The position numbers and the translations under genes were made by a program. Positions 1 to 8,385 of a stretch of DNA of 16,298 nucleotides are shown here, piece by piece. The notes under the pieces are model-generated. The model made no database searches. It had not been told where the DNA came from and saw only the letters and a program-made list of their open reading frames with translations. The first letter of the stretch is position 1, and every line of letters begins with the position of its first letter. The stretch is from assembly GCA_002425245.1 (NCBI GenBank), contig DILW01000105.1, positions 1-16,298 of the forward strand. Reading direction: 5' to 3'. Origin of the DNA: Betaproteobacteria bacterium UBA5582 (GTDB lineage: Bacteria; Pseudomonadota; Gammaproteobacteria; Burkholderiales; Rhodocyclaceae).

Positions 1-496
1 GGCGCACCATGTCGCCGGTGGCGACCACGGCCAGTGCCCGCGTGGTCGGGATGCCGAGCGCGTGCATCGCTTCGCCGACCAGGAATTCGCGCAGTGCCGG
101 GCCCAGCGCGCACTTGCCGTCGCCATTGCGCGAGAAGGGCGTGCGCCCGGAACCCTTGAAGGCGATGTCGCGGCGACGGCCCTGACGGTCGATCACCTCG
201 CCGAGCAACAAAGCGCGGCCGTCGCCCAGTCGCGGCGAGAAGCCGCCGAACTGGTGGCCGGCGTAGGCCTGGGCGACGGGTTCCGCGCCGGCCGGCAGCA
301 GATTGCCGGCGAGCACTGCCAGGCCGTCAGGGCCGGCCAGAAGATCGGGGTCGGCGCCGAGTTCCTCGGCCAGTTCACGGTTCAGTCGCACCGTTTTGGG
401 GGCGCTGGCGGTTTCTGCTTGCCAGGGGATGCAGAATTCGGGGAGTTCCCCGGCGTAGGTGTTGTCGAAGCTGAAAGGAGCGAAGCGGGCTGACAT
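1..496 (-). CDS. selO: Protein adenylyltransferase SelO (YdiU/UPF0061 family), N-terminal part
   Basis: The minus-strand frame stays open from the ATG at 496 to the window edge, giving 165 N-terminal residues; the C-terminal two thirds lie outside. Family hallmarks are visible: AYAGHQFG at about residues 78-84, GDGRALLLGE at 91-100, FKGSGRTPFSR at 113-123, then REFLVGEAMHALGIPTTRAL at about 136-155. SelO proteins are pseudokinase-fold enzymes that transfer AMP from ATP to protein hydroxyl side chains; the lysine of the FKGSG motif (K114) is expected to contact the nucleotide. The start is set by the typical N-terminus (MSARFAPFSFDNTYAGELP); the Shine-Dalgarno sequence is weak (GGAAAA). It is divergent from the gene at 637. 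Family assignment is firm; enzymatic activity is inferred. Confidence 0.93.
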   Translation of the reverse strand, partial: MSARFAPFSFDNTYAGELPEFCIPWQAETASAPKTVRLNRELAEELGADPDLLAGPDGLAVLAGNLLPAGAEPVAQAYAGHQFGGFSPRLGDGRALLLGEVIDRQGRRRDIAFKGSGRTPFSRNGDGKCALGPALREFLVGEAMHALGIPTTRALAVVATGDMVR

Positions 497-636
497 GGCG
501 TTTTCCGGAATATTCGTCGGTTGACCGTGGAAGCGGCGGACGGTTCAGGCAATCGGCCAGGGCTGTTGCGGGGTTCGCGCCGGTGGCCGGGTAGTCTATG
601 CTCTGGCCTGTGGAACAAAAGCTTGGAGAAGAACAA

Positions 637-993
637 ATGGCTTACAAGAGGCAGTTGGCGGGCGGGTTGATCCTGGCGGCGCTGGCCGGTGTCCCGATGG
701 CGGGTATGGCATCCGGGCTCAAGATACTGGCTTTTGACGACAATTCCTGCCGCGCCTGGCGCCAGGGCGCCGATGATCCCGAATTGCGCACCGCCCATGT
801 TGCCTGGGCGCGGGGTTTTCTCAGCGGTCACAATTACGCCAACCAGCGCCAACAGGTCACCGACGTGTCGGCGGCGACCGTCGAGCGCAATCTCGAACAA
901 TACTGCCGGCGCAATCCGGACGGTCTGTTCATCGACGGCGCCTACCGGATGAGCGACAGCATGTCCGGGCGCAATGAGCCGATCAGGCGCTAG
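637..993 (+). CDS. Small exported protein with two conserved-looking cysteines
   Basis: This 118-aa protein starts at the ATG at 637, which has GGAG 8 nt upstream; an in-frame ATG at 598 has no such site. Residues 1-26 form a signal peptide: a positive start (MAYKRQ), a hydrophobic core rich in Leu/Ala/Gly, and an AxA-like cut after GMAS. The mature part has one Cys near its start (NSCRAW) and one near its end (QYCRRNPDG), with a W-A-R-G-F-L-S-G-H-N stretch between. This layout resembles small periplasmic HdeA-like or Rap1a/Tai-like proteins, in which two cysteines form a disulfide, but the match is by eye and weak. No function is assigned. The gene stands alone between divergent selO and the 60-aa gene at 1050. 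Confidence 0.75.
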   Translation: MAYKRQLAGGLILAALAGVPMAGMASGLKILAFDDNSCRAWRQGADDPELRTAHVAWARGFLSGHNYANQRQQVTDVSAATVERNLEQYCRRNPDGLFIDGAYRMSDSMSGRNEPIRR

Positions 994-1021
994 ACCGGAA
1001 TGCTGTTGCCATCGGTATAAT
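991..1021 (+). promoter_or_regulatory. Possible promoter of the 60-aa gene
   Basis: A perfect TATAAT at 1016-1021 lies just after the stop of the preceding gene and about 29 nt before the ATG at 1050. The best -35 candidate is TAGACC at 991-996 with a long 19-nt spacer, so only the -10 box is convincing. Confidence 0.35.
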
Positions 1022-1049
1022 ATGCCGTTCAAAAATACAGGAGCGGGTG

Positions 1050-1232
1050 ATGGAGTACTACGTTCAGGACGAGTCCGAGCACTATGCCATGGTGACCTTG
1101 CGGGCCAACGCGATGTCGCTGTTCTTTGCCGAGAAGCTGGAAAAGCTCGGTCTGGAGTATCGCGACAGCCAGCGCAACAACGACGGTACGGTTTCCGTCC
1201 TCTGTCGCAAGAACGAAAACTATAAGGATTAG
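1050..1232 (+). CDS. 60-aa protein of unknown function
   Basis: A short soluble, charged protein (MEYYVQDESEHYAMVTL...NYKD). AGGAG at 1039-1043 sits 6 nt before the ATG at 1050, so this start is preferred to the in-frame GTG at 1047. It has a TATAAT box of its own just upstream and ends about 55 nt before purL. There is no signal peptide or membrane segment, and one Cys near the C-terminus. I do not recognise the family. The good ribosome site, codon use like the neighbouring host genes, and a position between two supported genes argue that it is real. Confidence 0.65.
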   Translation: MEYYVQDESEHYAMVTLRANAMSLFFAEKLEKLGLEYRDSQRNNDGTVSVLCRKNENYKD

Positions 1233-1250
1233 GGCCGCGGTCCGGTCGGG

Positions 1251-1256
1251 TATAAT
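1251..1256 (+). promoter_or_regulatory. Possible purL -10 box
   Basis: TATAAT at 1251-1256, 31 nt before the purL ATG, in the only intergenic space in front of it. No good -35 hexamer is seen at 16-18 nt upstream, so it could be an activator-dependent promoter or chance. No PurR-type operator was recognised. Confidence 0.35.
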
Positions 1257-1287
1257 CGCGGGCTCCCTGCCTAACCCGACTTGATCC

Positions 1288-4200
1288 ATGGCCGACATTC
1301 TTTGCCTCAAGGGCGACGCCGCCTTTTCCGCCTTCCGCCTGCAACGCCTGCTGTCCCGCCTGAATGCGGCGGTGAGTGACATCGAGGCGGTTACCGCCGA
1401 CTACTGGCACGTCGTCGCGCAAAAGCGCGCGCTGTCTGCCGACGAGCGCGCCAAACTGGCCAAGCTGCTGGAAGAAGTGCCGGCCGGTGAAGACAAGGGC
1501 GAACTGTTCCTGGTGGCGCCGCGCATCGGCACCATTTCGCCCTGGTCGTCCAAGGCCACCGACATCGCCTTCAACTGCGATCTGGAACCGGCGATCGAGC
1601 GCATAGAGCGTGTCGTCGCCTTCCATGTTGTCGTTAAGAACAACCGAGCGCTGACCGCTGACGAGAAGAAGCTCGTCGCCGGCCTGCTGCACGACCGCAT
1701 GACCGAATCGGTGCTCGCTGGTTTTGCCGAAGCCGGCGAACTGTTTCGCCATTTCGCGCCGAAGCCGTTGTCCACCGTCGACGTGCTGGCCGGTGGCAAG
1801 GCGGCGCTGGTCGAGGCCAACGGCACGCTGGGCCTGGCGCTGTCCGACGACGAAGTCGATTACCTGCTCGACATCTTCAGCAAGGCCGGCCGCAACCCGA
1901 CCGACGTCGAACTGATGATGTTCGCCCAGGCCAACTCCGAACACTGCCGCCACAAGATCTTCAATGCCTCCTGGGTGATCGACGGCGAGAAGAAGGACAA
2001 GACGCTGTTCGGCATGATCCGCGAAACGCACGCCGCCAACCCGCAGGGTACGGTGATGGCCTACGCCGACAACGCCTCGATCATCGAAGGCGCGACCATC
2101 CAGCGCTTCTACCCGGACGCCGACCGTGGCTACAGCTACAAGGAAGAGCTGACCCACATCCTGACCAAGGTCGAGACGCACAACCACCCGACCGCGATTT
2201 CCCCCTTCCCGGGCGCGTCGACCGGTAGCGGCGGCGAAATCCGCGACGAAGGCGCCACCGGCAAGGGTTCCAAGCCGAAGGCCGGCCTCTGTGGTTTCTC
2301 GGTCTCCAACCTGAACCTGCCGGATGCGCCGCAGCCCTGGGAAAAGGCCTACGGCCGCCCGTCGCGCATCGCCTCGGCGCTGGACATCATGCTCGAAGGC
2401 CCGATCGGCGCCGCCGCCTTCAATAACGAATTCGGCCGCCCGAACCTGACCGGCTACTTCCGCACCTACGAGCAGGACGTGGCCGGTACCGTGCGCGGCT
2501 ACCACAAGCCGATCATGATCGCCGGTGGCCTCGGTTCCATTCAGGCCGAGCAGTCGTTCAAGGAAGAAACCTTCCCGGTCGGCACGCTATTCGTGCAACT
2601 GGGCGGCCCCGGCATGCTGATCGGCCTCGGCGGCGGTGCCGCCTCGTCGATGACTGCCGGCGTCAATGCCGAAGACCTCGACTTCGCCTCCGTCCAGCGC
2701 GGCAACCCGGAAATCCAGCGGCGTGCCCAGGAGGTGATTGATCGCTGCTGGCAGATGGGCAAGGACAACCCGATTCTCTCCGTGCACGACGTCGGTGCCG
2801 GTGGCGTTTCCAACGCGCTGCCGGAACTCGCCCATTCGGGCGGCGTCGGCGCCAAGTTCGACCTGCGCAAGGTGCCGACTCTGGAGCCGGGCATGTCGCC
2901 GGCCGAAATCTGGTCCAACGAATCGCAGGAACGCTACGTGCTGGCCATTCCGCCGAACCGCATTGGCGAATTCCAGGCCATGTGCGAGCGCGAGCGCTGC
3001 CCGTTCGCCGTCGTCGGCGAAGCCACCGGCGATGGCCACCTGACCGTCACCGATGCCCATTTCGGCGTCAATCCGGTCGACATGGAAATGGAAGCGCTGC
3101 TCGGCAAGCCGCCGCGCATGACGCGCGATGTCACGTCGCAGCCGTCCACGTTCGTGCCCTTCGACGCCGTTTCCGTCGAACTCAAGGATGCCGCTTACCG
3201 CCTGATGCGTCTGCCGACCATCGCCGACAAGACCTTCCTGATCTCCATCGGCGATCGCTCGGTCGGCGGCATGACCGCGCGCGACCAGATGGTCGGCCCG
3301 TGGCAGGTGCCGGTGGCCGACGTCGCCGTGACCACGATGGGCTATCAAGGCTATCTCGGCGAAGCTTTCGCCATGGGCGAGCACACGCCGCTCGCCGTGC
3401 TCGACGCGCCGGCTTCCGGCCGCATGGCCATCGGCGAGGCGCTGACCAACCTGGCCGCCGCCGATGTCGGCAGCCTGGACAAGGTCAAGCTCTCGGCCAA
3501 CTGGATGGCGCCGTGCGGCGTGCCTGGCGAGGATGCCCGCCTGTACGCGACGGTCGAAGGCATCTCCGAGCTGTGCAAGCAGATCGGCGTGTCGATCCCG
3601 GTCGGCAAGGATTCGCTGTCGATGCGCACCGCCTGGGAAGAGGGCGGCGAGAAGAAGCAGGTCGTTTCGCCGCTGTCGCTGATCGTCACCTCGTTTGCTG
3701 CGGTCGACGACGTGCGCAAGACGAAGACCCCGCTGCTCGCCACCGAGCAAGGTGAAACCGAACTGCTGCTGCTCGACCTCGGCAAGAACCGCCTCGGCGG
3801 CTCGGCACTGGCGCAGGTGTACAACGCGACCGGCGACGATGCGCCGGACGTTGATGAACCGGCCAAGCTCAAGGGCCTGTTCGACGCCGTGCAGAAGCTC
3901 AACCGCGACGGCCTGCTGCTCGCCTACCATGACCGTTCCGACGGCGGCCTGTTCGTCGCCGCCTGCGAAATGGCCTTCGCCAGCCGCCGCGGCGTCTCGC
4001 TCGACCTCGACGGCGTCTGTTTCGACGCTGCCGCGCTCGACGTCGATGGCGCCGAGAAACGTCCCGACCTGATGGCCGGCCGCGATTTCGAGAATATCGT
4101 CCGCGCCCTGTTCAACGAGGAACTCGGTGCGCTGATCCAGATCCGTCGTGCCGACCGCGAGAAGGTCACACCGATCCTGCGTGCCTGCGGTGTGCCTTAC

Positions 4201-5220
4201 CACTTCGTTGGCCACCTGAACGAGTGGGACGAAATCCGCGTCACCCGCAACGCCAAGCGCGTGCTGCGCGAGAAGCGCGTCGACCTGCAGCGTGCCTGGT
4301 CGGAAACCAGCTTCCGCATGCAGGCGATGCGCGACAACCCGGATTGCGCGCAGCAGGAATTTGATCGCATCCTCGACGTGACCGATCCCGGCCTGACGCC
4401 GAAGATCACCTTCGACCCGCAGGAAGATTTCACCAAGGTCTATCTGGACATCAGCGGTCGCCCGCGCGTCGCCATCCTGCGCGAGCAGGGCGTCAACAGC
4501 CATTACGAAATGGCCGCCGCCTTCGACCGCGCCGGCTTCCAGTCGGTCGACGTGCATATGAGCGACATCCTCGCCGGTCGCGTCAGCCTGAAGGACTTCA
4601 AGGGCCTCGTCGCCTGCGGTGGCTTCTCCTACGGCGACGTGCTCGGCGCCGGCCAGGGCTGGGCCAAGACCATCCTGATGCACGACGGCTGCCGCGACGA
4701 GTTCGCCGCCTTCTTCAACCGTCCGGATACCTTCGCGCTGGGCGTCTGCAACGGCTGCCAGATGATGAGCGCACTCAAGTCCATCATCCCGGGTGCCGAA
4801 CACTGGCCGGCATTCCGTCGCAACCAGGTCGAGCAGTTCGAAGCGCGCTTCGTGATGACCGAGGTGCTGGATTCGCCGTCGATCTTCTTCGCCGGCATGG
4901 AAGGCTCGCAGATTCCCATCGTCGTCTCGCACGGCGAAGGCCGCGCCGTTTTTGACAATGCCGACGACCAGGGCAAGTGCCTGTCCGCCGTGCGTTACGT
5001 CGACAACAAGGGCGAGCCGACCGAAGTCTACCCGTACAACCCGAACGGTTCGCCGGGCGGCCTGACCGCGGTGACCACGGCCGACGGCCGCTTCACGATC
5101 ATGATGCCGCACCCGGAGCGCGTCTTCCGTACCGTGCAGATGTCCTGGCACCCGGAAAACTGGGGCGAAGACAGCCCGTGGATGCGGATGTTCCGCAACG
5201 CCCGCCGCTGGGTGGGTTAA
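1288..5220 (+). CDS. purL: Phosphoribosylformylglycinamidine synthase, single-chain form
   Basis: The 1310-aa product is the full-length one-polypeptide FGAM synthase found in Gamma- and Betaproteobacteria (usual length about 1290-1340). It carries out the fourth step of purine synthesis: FGAR + glutamine + ATP to FGAM, in the cytoplasm. The N-terminal domain is followed by the linker with MMFAQANSEHCRHKIFNA, the first AIR-synthase-like half with THNHPTAISPFPGASTGSGG, a second half containing VGGMTARDQMVGPWQ and PVGKDSLSMRT, and a C-terminal glutamine amidotransferase domain. In the latter, the nucleophile is C1154 (GVCNGCQMMS) and the triad partners are H1275 and E1277 (PHPER). No truncation or frameshift is seen. 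Start ATG at 1288 gives the typical N-terminus; no clear Shine-Dalgarno. It is monocistronic, with tRNA-Ser following. Confidence 0.98.
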   Translation: MADILCLKGDAAFSAFRLQRLLSRLNAAVSDIEAVTADYWHVVAQKRALSADERAKLAKLLEEVPAGEDKGELFLVAPRIGTISPWSSKATDIAFNCDLEPAIERIERVVAFHVVVKNNRALTADEKKLVAGLLHDRMTESVLAGFAEAGELFRHFAPKPLSTVDVLAGGKAALVEANGTLGLALSDDEVDYLLDIFSKAGRNPTDVELMMFAQANSEHCRHKIFNASWVIDGEKKDKTLFGMIRETHAANPQGTVMAYADNASIIEGATIQRFYPDADRGYSYKEELTHILTKVETHNHPTAISPFPGASTGSGGEIRDEGATGKGSKPKAGLCGFSVSNLNLPDAPQPWEKAYGRPSRIASALDIMLEGPIGAAAFNNEFGRPNLTGYFRTYEQDVAGTVRGYHKPIMIAGGLGSIQAEQSFKEETFPVGTLFVQLGGPGMLIGLGGGAASSMTAGVNAEDLDFASVQRGNPEIQRRAQEVIDRCWQMGKDNPILSVHDVGAGGVSNALPELAHSGGVGAKFDLRKVPTLEPGMSPAEIWSNESQERYVLAIPPNRIGEFQAMCERERCPFAVVGEATGDGHLTVTDAHFGVNPVDMEMEALLGKPPRMTRDVTSQPSTFVPFDAVSVELKDAAYRLMRLPTIADKTFLISIGDRSVGGMTARDQMVGPWQVPVADVAVTTMGYQGYLGEAFAMGEHTPLAVLDAPASGRMAIGEALTNLAAADVGSLDKVKLSANWMAPCGVPGEDARLYATVEGISELCKQIGVSIPVGKDSLSMRTAWEEGGEKKQVVSPLSLIVTSFAAVDDVRKTKTPLLATEQGETELLLLDLGKNRLGGSALAQVYNATGDDAPDVDEPAKLKGLFDAVQKLNRDGLLLAYHDRSDGGLFVAACEMAFASRRGVSLDLDGVCFDAAALDVDGAEKRPDLMAGRDFENIVRALFNEELGALIQIRRADREKVTPILRACGVPYHFVGHLNEWDEIRVTRNAKRVLREKRVDLQRAWSETSFRMQAMRDNPDCAQQEFDRILDVTDPGLTPKITFDPQEDFTKVYLDISGRPRVAILREQGVNSHYEMAAAFDRAGFQSVDVHMSDILAGRVSLKDFKGLVACGGFSYGDVLGAGQGWAKTILMHDGCRDEFAAFFNRPDTFALGVCNGCQMMSALKSIIPGAEHWPAFRRNQVEQFEARFVMTEVLDSPSIFFAGMEGSQIPIVVSHGEGRAVFDNADDQGKCLSAVRYVDNKGEPTEVYPYNPNGSPGGLTAVTTADGRFTIMMPHPERVFRTVQMSWHPENWGEDSPWMRMFRNARRWVG

Positions 5221-5244
5221 TCCCGGAAATTTCGGCAAATCGGT

Positions 5245-5272
5245 TTGACCGGCGCCGCGCTTCTGCTACAAT
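5245..5272 (+). promoter_or_regulatory. Promoter of tRNA-Ser(GGA)
   Basis: TTGACC (5245-5250), a 16-nt spacer and TACAAT (5267-5272), followed by a GC-rich discriminator directly before the tRNA at 5284. A GC-rich discriminator is typical of stable-RNA promoters under stringent control (established for the class, inferred here). Confidence 0.75.
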
Positions 5273-5283
5273 GCGCGGCTTCC

Positions 5284-5375
<92 letters not shown>

Positions 5376-5385
5376 GATACGTACT

Positions 5386-5415
5386 AAGCCCCTGATTTCA
5401 GGGGCTTTTTATTTT
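5386..5415 (+). terminator. Rho-independent terminator behind tRNA-Ser, supplied by the element
   Basis: Stem AAGCCCCTGA (5386-5395) / TCAGGGGCTT (5398-5407) followed by TTTTTATTTT. It lies just inside attL, so it came with the element and ends the host tRNA transcript. A second, host-side terminator stands behind attR at 15542. Confidence 0.85.
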
Positions 5416-5630
5416 GTATTTCGGAAAACTAACCATCCAACTATCCACCACGCCAGCGGCTGTTATTTGAACTGCAGCAAGACAGGCGGCTTCCCTGCGT
5501 TATCTGCTCAAGGGCGAAATTGCCCCCGGCGATAGGCGCTCTCCCTGGCGCCGGCCCGTTCCCTTGGCGCCAGTCGATTGCCGTTCGATCAGGTCGCAAG
5601 ACCGCAGGCAGCGGGCCAGCGTACCGGCGA
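5416..5630. other. Noncoding left end of the element
   Basis: No credible gene: open frames here lack ribosome sites and family features. It holds an inverted repeat, CTGGCGCC (5545-5552) and GGCGCCAG (5566-5573), of unknown role. As the left arm of the integrated element it may carry integrase arm sites, but the octamer found in front of int (15312-15363) is not present here. Confidence 0.5.
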
Positions 5631-5656
5631 AAAAAAGCCCGGCTCACTGGCCGGGC
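5631..5656 (-). terminator. Terminator of the long minus-strand operon
   Basis: On the minus strand, GCCCGGC (5656-5650), a 6-nt loop, GCCGGGC (5643-5637), then a run of T (5636-5630). It lies 38 nt after the last stop codon of the operon (5694). Confidence 0.85.
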
Positions 5657-5693
5657 GAAGTGCGGCGCAACCGGCCGCTTCGGAGATTGATCG

Positions 5694-5915
5694 CTACGCG
5701 CGCCGTCGTGGCGCCTGCCCGTCGCGCTCACCCGGCCGCCACGGCAACAGGTCGGCGGGGTGCAGCAACTCGATACGCACGGCCGAAACATCGACGCCCG
5801 GCCCGGAAACTCGGAAGGCGTGCCCCTGCCGGGTGATCGCCAGCCCGCGCTGGTCGATCAGGCGCAGAATCTCGCGGGCTTTGACGGTCAGGCCGTCCAG
5901 ATCGCGCGGCATCAT
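5694..5915 (-). CDS. 73-aa protein of unknown function following the portal gene
   Basis: The start ATG overlaps the portal stop as ATGA and is preceded by a purine-rich GGGGGGAAG, so it is probably translated by coupling. The product begins MMPRDLDGLTVKAREILRLI and has a predicted N-terminal helix, then a beta-like segment (AFRVSGPGVDVSAVRIELL) and a basic C-terminus. No family is recognised. Its place next to the portal invites comparison with small head-completion proteins such as gpW, but no sequence motif supports that. It is the last gene of the operon; a terminator follows. Confidence 0.65.
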   Translation of the reverse strand: MMPRDLDGLTVKAREILRLIDQRGLAITRQGHAFRVSGPGVDVSAVRIELLHPADLLPWRPGERDGQAPRRRA

Positions 5916-7630
5916 TTCGCTTCCCCCCGCAGTTCGGCCAAGCCAAGCTCGGCGGCCTGCACTTCAAGGCGGGCGGTTTTCGTCGCCAGCTTGGCGGCTT
6001 CTGCCCGTTCCTTCGCCTCGGTGACTGCATGTGCCTTGGTGGCCTCGGCGGTCGATTTCTCGGCTTTCAGGCGCTCCGCATTGGCTCGGGCTTCGGCGGC
6101 AGCAGCCTTGGCGGCCTCGGCTTCACGGATCGCCTTCTCGGCCTCGGCTTCGAGCTTGGCGGCTTCGGCCTCGGCCAGCCGTTCGGCGTCAGATTGCAGG
6201 CCTAGCGCCTCCTCGCGGGCGGCGTCGGCGGCTCGCTCCGCATCGACGTCGGCCACGTCGAAACCGTATTCCGCGACAACAGAGGCACGGCTGCGGAAAC
6301 CGGCTTGCACTTCGGCCCGGAGTGCCCCGACATCCTGCACGGGATGCAAGTGCCGATGGCGCGGCGGGGTCCATTCGCAGCGGTTCGCGGCCATCGCGTC
6401 GGCTGCGGTCAGATGCCCGGCCAGCATCGCGGCTTGTGCCCATGCAGCGCGGACAGGGACGCAAACGCGCGGAATGACGACTTGCCACTGCACAGACTCG
6501 CATACGCGCCGCCATTCGTTCAGCGAGACGCGCAGCGCCCGGTCTGTCACGTCTCGCAGGTCGCCGGTCAAAAACTCGGTCGGCATGCCGCCAGAGCCTG
6601 CGGCGAGTTGCGCTATTTGGCTGCGCACGAATTCGGCAAACTCCGCCCCCGGCTGCGGCGGGTCAGAAAATGCGACTTCCTCGCCGGGGAGCAATTCCAT
6701 TGACATACCCGGTTCAAGCGGCGTCATTGGCGTGCTGTCGTCGTCGTACTGAACCGTTTTGCCCGTCAGCGGATCAACTGCCTGGTCAATTCCGGTTGGC
6801 GCCGGTTTCTTGAAGAAAATGCCAAACAGGTTCGCCAGCCGTGCCCTTTCGCTGGCTGCATCAACGAAATCGTCCAGAATGCGCAAGCGCGTCAGGATCG
6901 GGGCCAGTACGGAAACCCCGCGCAGTTGGCCGGGGCGTTCCGGTGCATAGGCGTGGCTGACGAACTCGGCAGGCACGCGGCTATAGCTCGACAGATCAAC
7001 AGAAAAGGCGCTCTTGTCGCCGGGGTGCGCCCGGTGAAAGTGATAGGCCACGCGGCGGCCGAGCTTGTCGAACTCGATACCCTGAATGATTCGATTGCCG
7101 TCCGGAAGATGCAGGTCAAGTTGCGGCAGCATGTCGCTTTCCAGCAGTTCGATTTGCACGGGGGCGGCGAGACCGTCAGAGAGGCGGCGAGACCGGAAGC
7201 GTAGGAAACATTCGCCATCGGTCACGAATGCGCGGACGGCCAAGGCTTGCAGCGCGTTGAAGTCGGCGGCGGCTCCGGTGGCGTCGGCTTGCGGCAGCCA
7301 GTTACGCCAGGCGGTTTCGATCCGCGCGCGCTGCTCCAGGTCGTCGGTTTGAGTGCGGCAAACGATGCCGGAACCAACGAGCGAAGTAACCCAGGCGCGG
7401 ACGATTGCAGCGGCAAGCGGCGCATTCCTGGCAGCATCGCGGGCACGGTTGCGCAGGGTCGGCAGCGCGGGCGCTACGGCCTGCACTGGTCCACTCGACG
7501 GCGCCGACCATCCGACCATGCGGCGGCCTTGCCCGGCCCCTTCATAGTGCGCCATCGGCACTACTCGCAGTTTCGCGGTGGTTTCAGTCGCCGGGGCGAC
7601 AGATAGCGGTGCTTTCTTGTCAATGGACAT
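5912..7630 (-). CDS. Phage portal protein, lambda gpB type, with Ala/Glu-rich coiled-coil tail
   Basis: A 572-aa protein of the lambda-type portal family (Phage_portal_2). Family-like segments in order: RNRARDAARNAPLAAAIVRA near the N-terminus with VTSLVGSGI, then DFNALQALAVRAFVTDGECF, QIELLESDML, NRIIQGIEFDKLGRRVAYHF, FVSHAYAPERPGQLRGVSVL, and an ASERARLANLFGIFF helix; the stem/crown region runs to about residue 461. Portals form the dodecameric DNA gate in the capsid vertex. The last 111 residues (about 462-572) are almost wholly Ala, Glu, Lys and Arg, a long predicted helix; lambda gpB (533 aa) has no comparable tail as I recall it. The start at 7630 is chosen because AAAGGA lies 6 nt upstream; a longer frame reaches 7666. 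It overlaps the preceding stop (7620) by 11 nt. No capsid or large terminase gene accompanies it. Confidence 0.88.
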   Translation of the reverse strand: MSIDKKAPLSVAPATETTAKLRVVPMAHYEGAGQGRRMVGWSAPSSGPVQAVAPALPTLRNRARDAARNAPLAAAIVRAWVTSLVGSGIVCRTQTDDLEQRARIETAWRNWLPQADATGAAADFNALQALAVRAFVTDGECFLRFRSRRLSDGLAAPVQIELLESDMLPQLDLHLPDGNRIIQGIEFDKLGRRVAYHFHRAHPGDKSAFSVDLSSYSRVPAEFVSHAYAPERPGQLRGVSVLAPILTRLRILDDFVDAASERARLANLFGIFFKKPAPTGIDQAVDPLTGKTVQYDDDSTPMTPLEPGMSMELLPGEEVAFSDPPQPGAEFAEFVRSQIAQLAAGSGGMPTEFLTGDLRDVTDRALRVSLNEWRRVCESVQWQVVIPRVCVPVRAAWAQAAMLAGHLTAADAMAANRCEWTPPRHRHLHPVQDVGALRAEVQAGFRSRASVVAEYGFDVADVDAERAADAAREEALGLQSDAERLAEAEAAKLEAEAEKAIREAEAAKAAAAEARANAERLKAEKSTAEATKAHAVTEAKERAEAAKLATKTARLEVQAAELGLAELRGEAK

Positions 7631-7940
7631 GCTCAGTCCTTTCGTTCTTCGTGAGTGCATCGGCAAGGCGGACTAGCGCGGCCTCGCCGGATTGCATCGC
7701 GCTACAGGTGGCGATAATCAGCCCCCCGGCCTCGCCGGTGATGATTGCGCCGGTCATGGCGTCGTTGTCTGCCTCGGCAAGCTCCAAGGCTCCGGCGTAG
7801 GCGCTGAAGCTCTCGGCAATGACGCGCAAGGCGCGTGCGGCCTTGCTGTCTGCTTCCCCGGCCTTGGCAGTCATGTGTGCGGCGTACTCTTTCAGCGCAG
7901 CAGAGCCAGCGCCTGGCAGTTCATTAGCGCATGCCAGCAT
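7620..7940 (-). CDS. 106-aa helical protein of unknown function
   Basis: ATG at 7940 with GGGG 8 nt upstream; the frame runs farther upstream, but those residues belong to the shadow of the preceding gene. The product (MLACANELPGAG...) is Ala-rich and mostly helical, with segments such as AARALRVIAESFSAYAGALE and LADALTKNERTEHVH. It overlaps the preceding gene by 17 nt and the portal start by 11 nt, so it sits inside a coupled operon. No family recognised; no membrane segment or signal peptide. Confidence 0.65.
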   Translation of the reverse strand: MLACANELPGAGSAALKEYAAHMTAKAGEADSKAARALRVIAESFSAYAGALELAEADNDAMTGAIITGEAGGLIIATCSAMQSGEAALVRLADALTKNERTEHVH

Positions 7941-8385
7941 AATATTTTCCCCGGTTGCCGACCACGCGGCGCTCAAGCATGACGATCTTTGCAGCCACAG
8001 CGGAAGTCGTCGGGTTGTCGTCACGTTCAAGCATTTGCCGGATGACATTACCGGCGCTTGCCAGCTTGGCGAGTGCTTCACCGAAATGCCCGGCAGCATT
8101 AACGATATCGTCATGGCTTGCGAGACCGGAGGCGGCCCCCGTGATCTTCTGCGCATCGGCCAGCGCGGCGCGGGCGTCGGAAATGTGCCCTTCGTACTCT
8201 TTGCGACGGGTCGCCGGAATATGCGCGGTCATTTCACTGGCGCGAACAAGTCCGGCCTGTACCAGATCGGCAAGTGCGCCAGCATTCAGCGCGGTCAAGT
8301 TCGCCGACAGGCGCAGCGGCACGCTTGGCGCCGGGGCAGCTTCCGCGCGGATCGGCGCGGCAGGTTTTTTCAATGCGCTAGTCAT
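7924..8385 (-). CDS. 153-aa helical protein of unknown function
   Basis: ATG at 8385 overlaps the preceding stop as ATGA and has GGAGG 4 nt upstream. An N-terminal Ala/Pro-rich tail (residues 1-25) precedes a largely helical body (LNAGALADLVQAGLVRASEM, SDARAALADAQKI, FGEALAKLASAGNVIRQMLE). It resembles its downstream neighbour in composition. It is translated in a tight chain between the Mor-like protein and the 106-aa protein. I do not recognise the family; a structural or assembly role is only suggested by the operon. Confidence 0.7.
   Translation of the reverse strand: MTSALKKPAAPIRAEAAPAPSVPLRLSANLTALNAGALADLVQAGLVRASEMTAHIPATRRKEYEGHISDARAALADAQKITGAASGLASHDDIVNAAGHFGEALAKLASAGNVIRQMLERDDNPTTSAVAAKIVMLERRVVGNRGKYYAGMR

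Noticed and set aside
382..2505. 707-aa minus-strand frame opposite the exported protein gene and purL
   Set aside because: It is antisense to well-supported genes, starts in the purL coding region and has no family features; it results from GC-rich codon bias.
2587..5238. 883-aa minus-strand frame opposite purL
   Set aside because: It is a shadow of purL: rich in His, Arg, Ala and Gly, without domains or a ribosome site, while the plus strand encodes full-length PurL.
5441..5791. Minus-strand frame at the left end of the element
   Set aside because: It spans the operon terminator at 5631-5656, overlaps the 73-aa gene in another frame and has no recognisable features.
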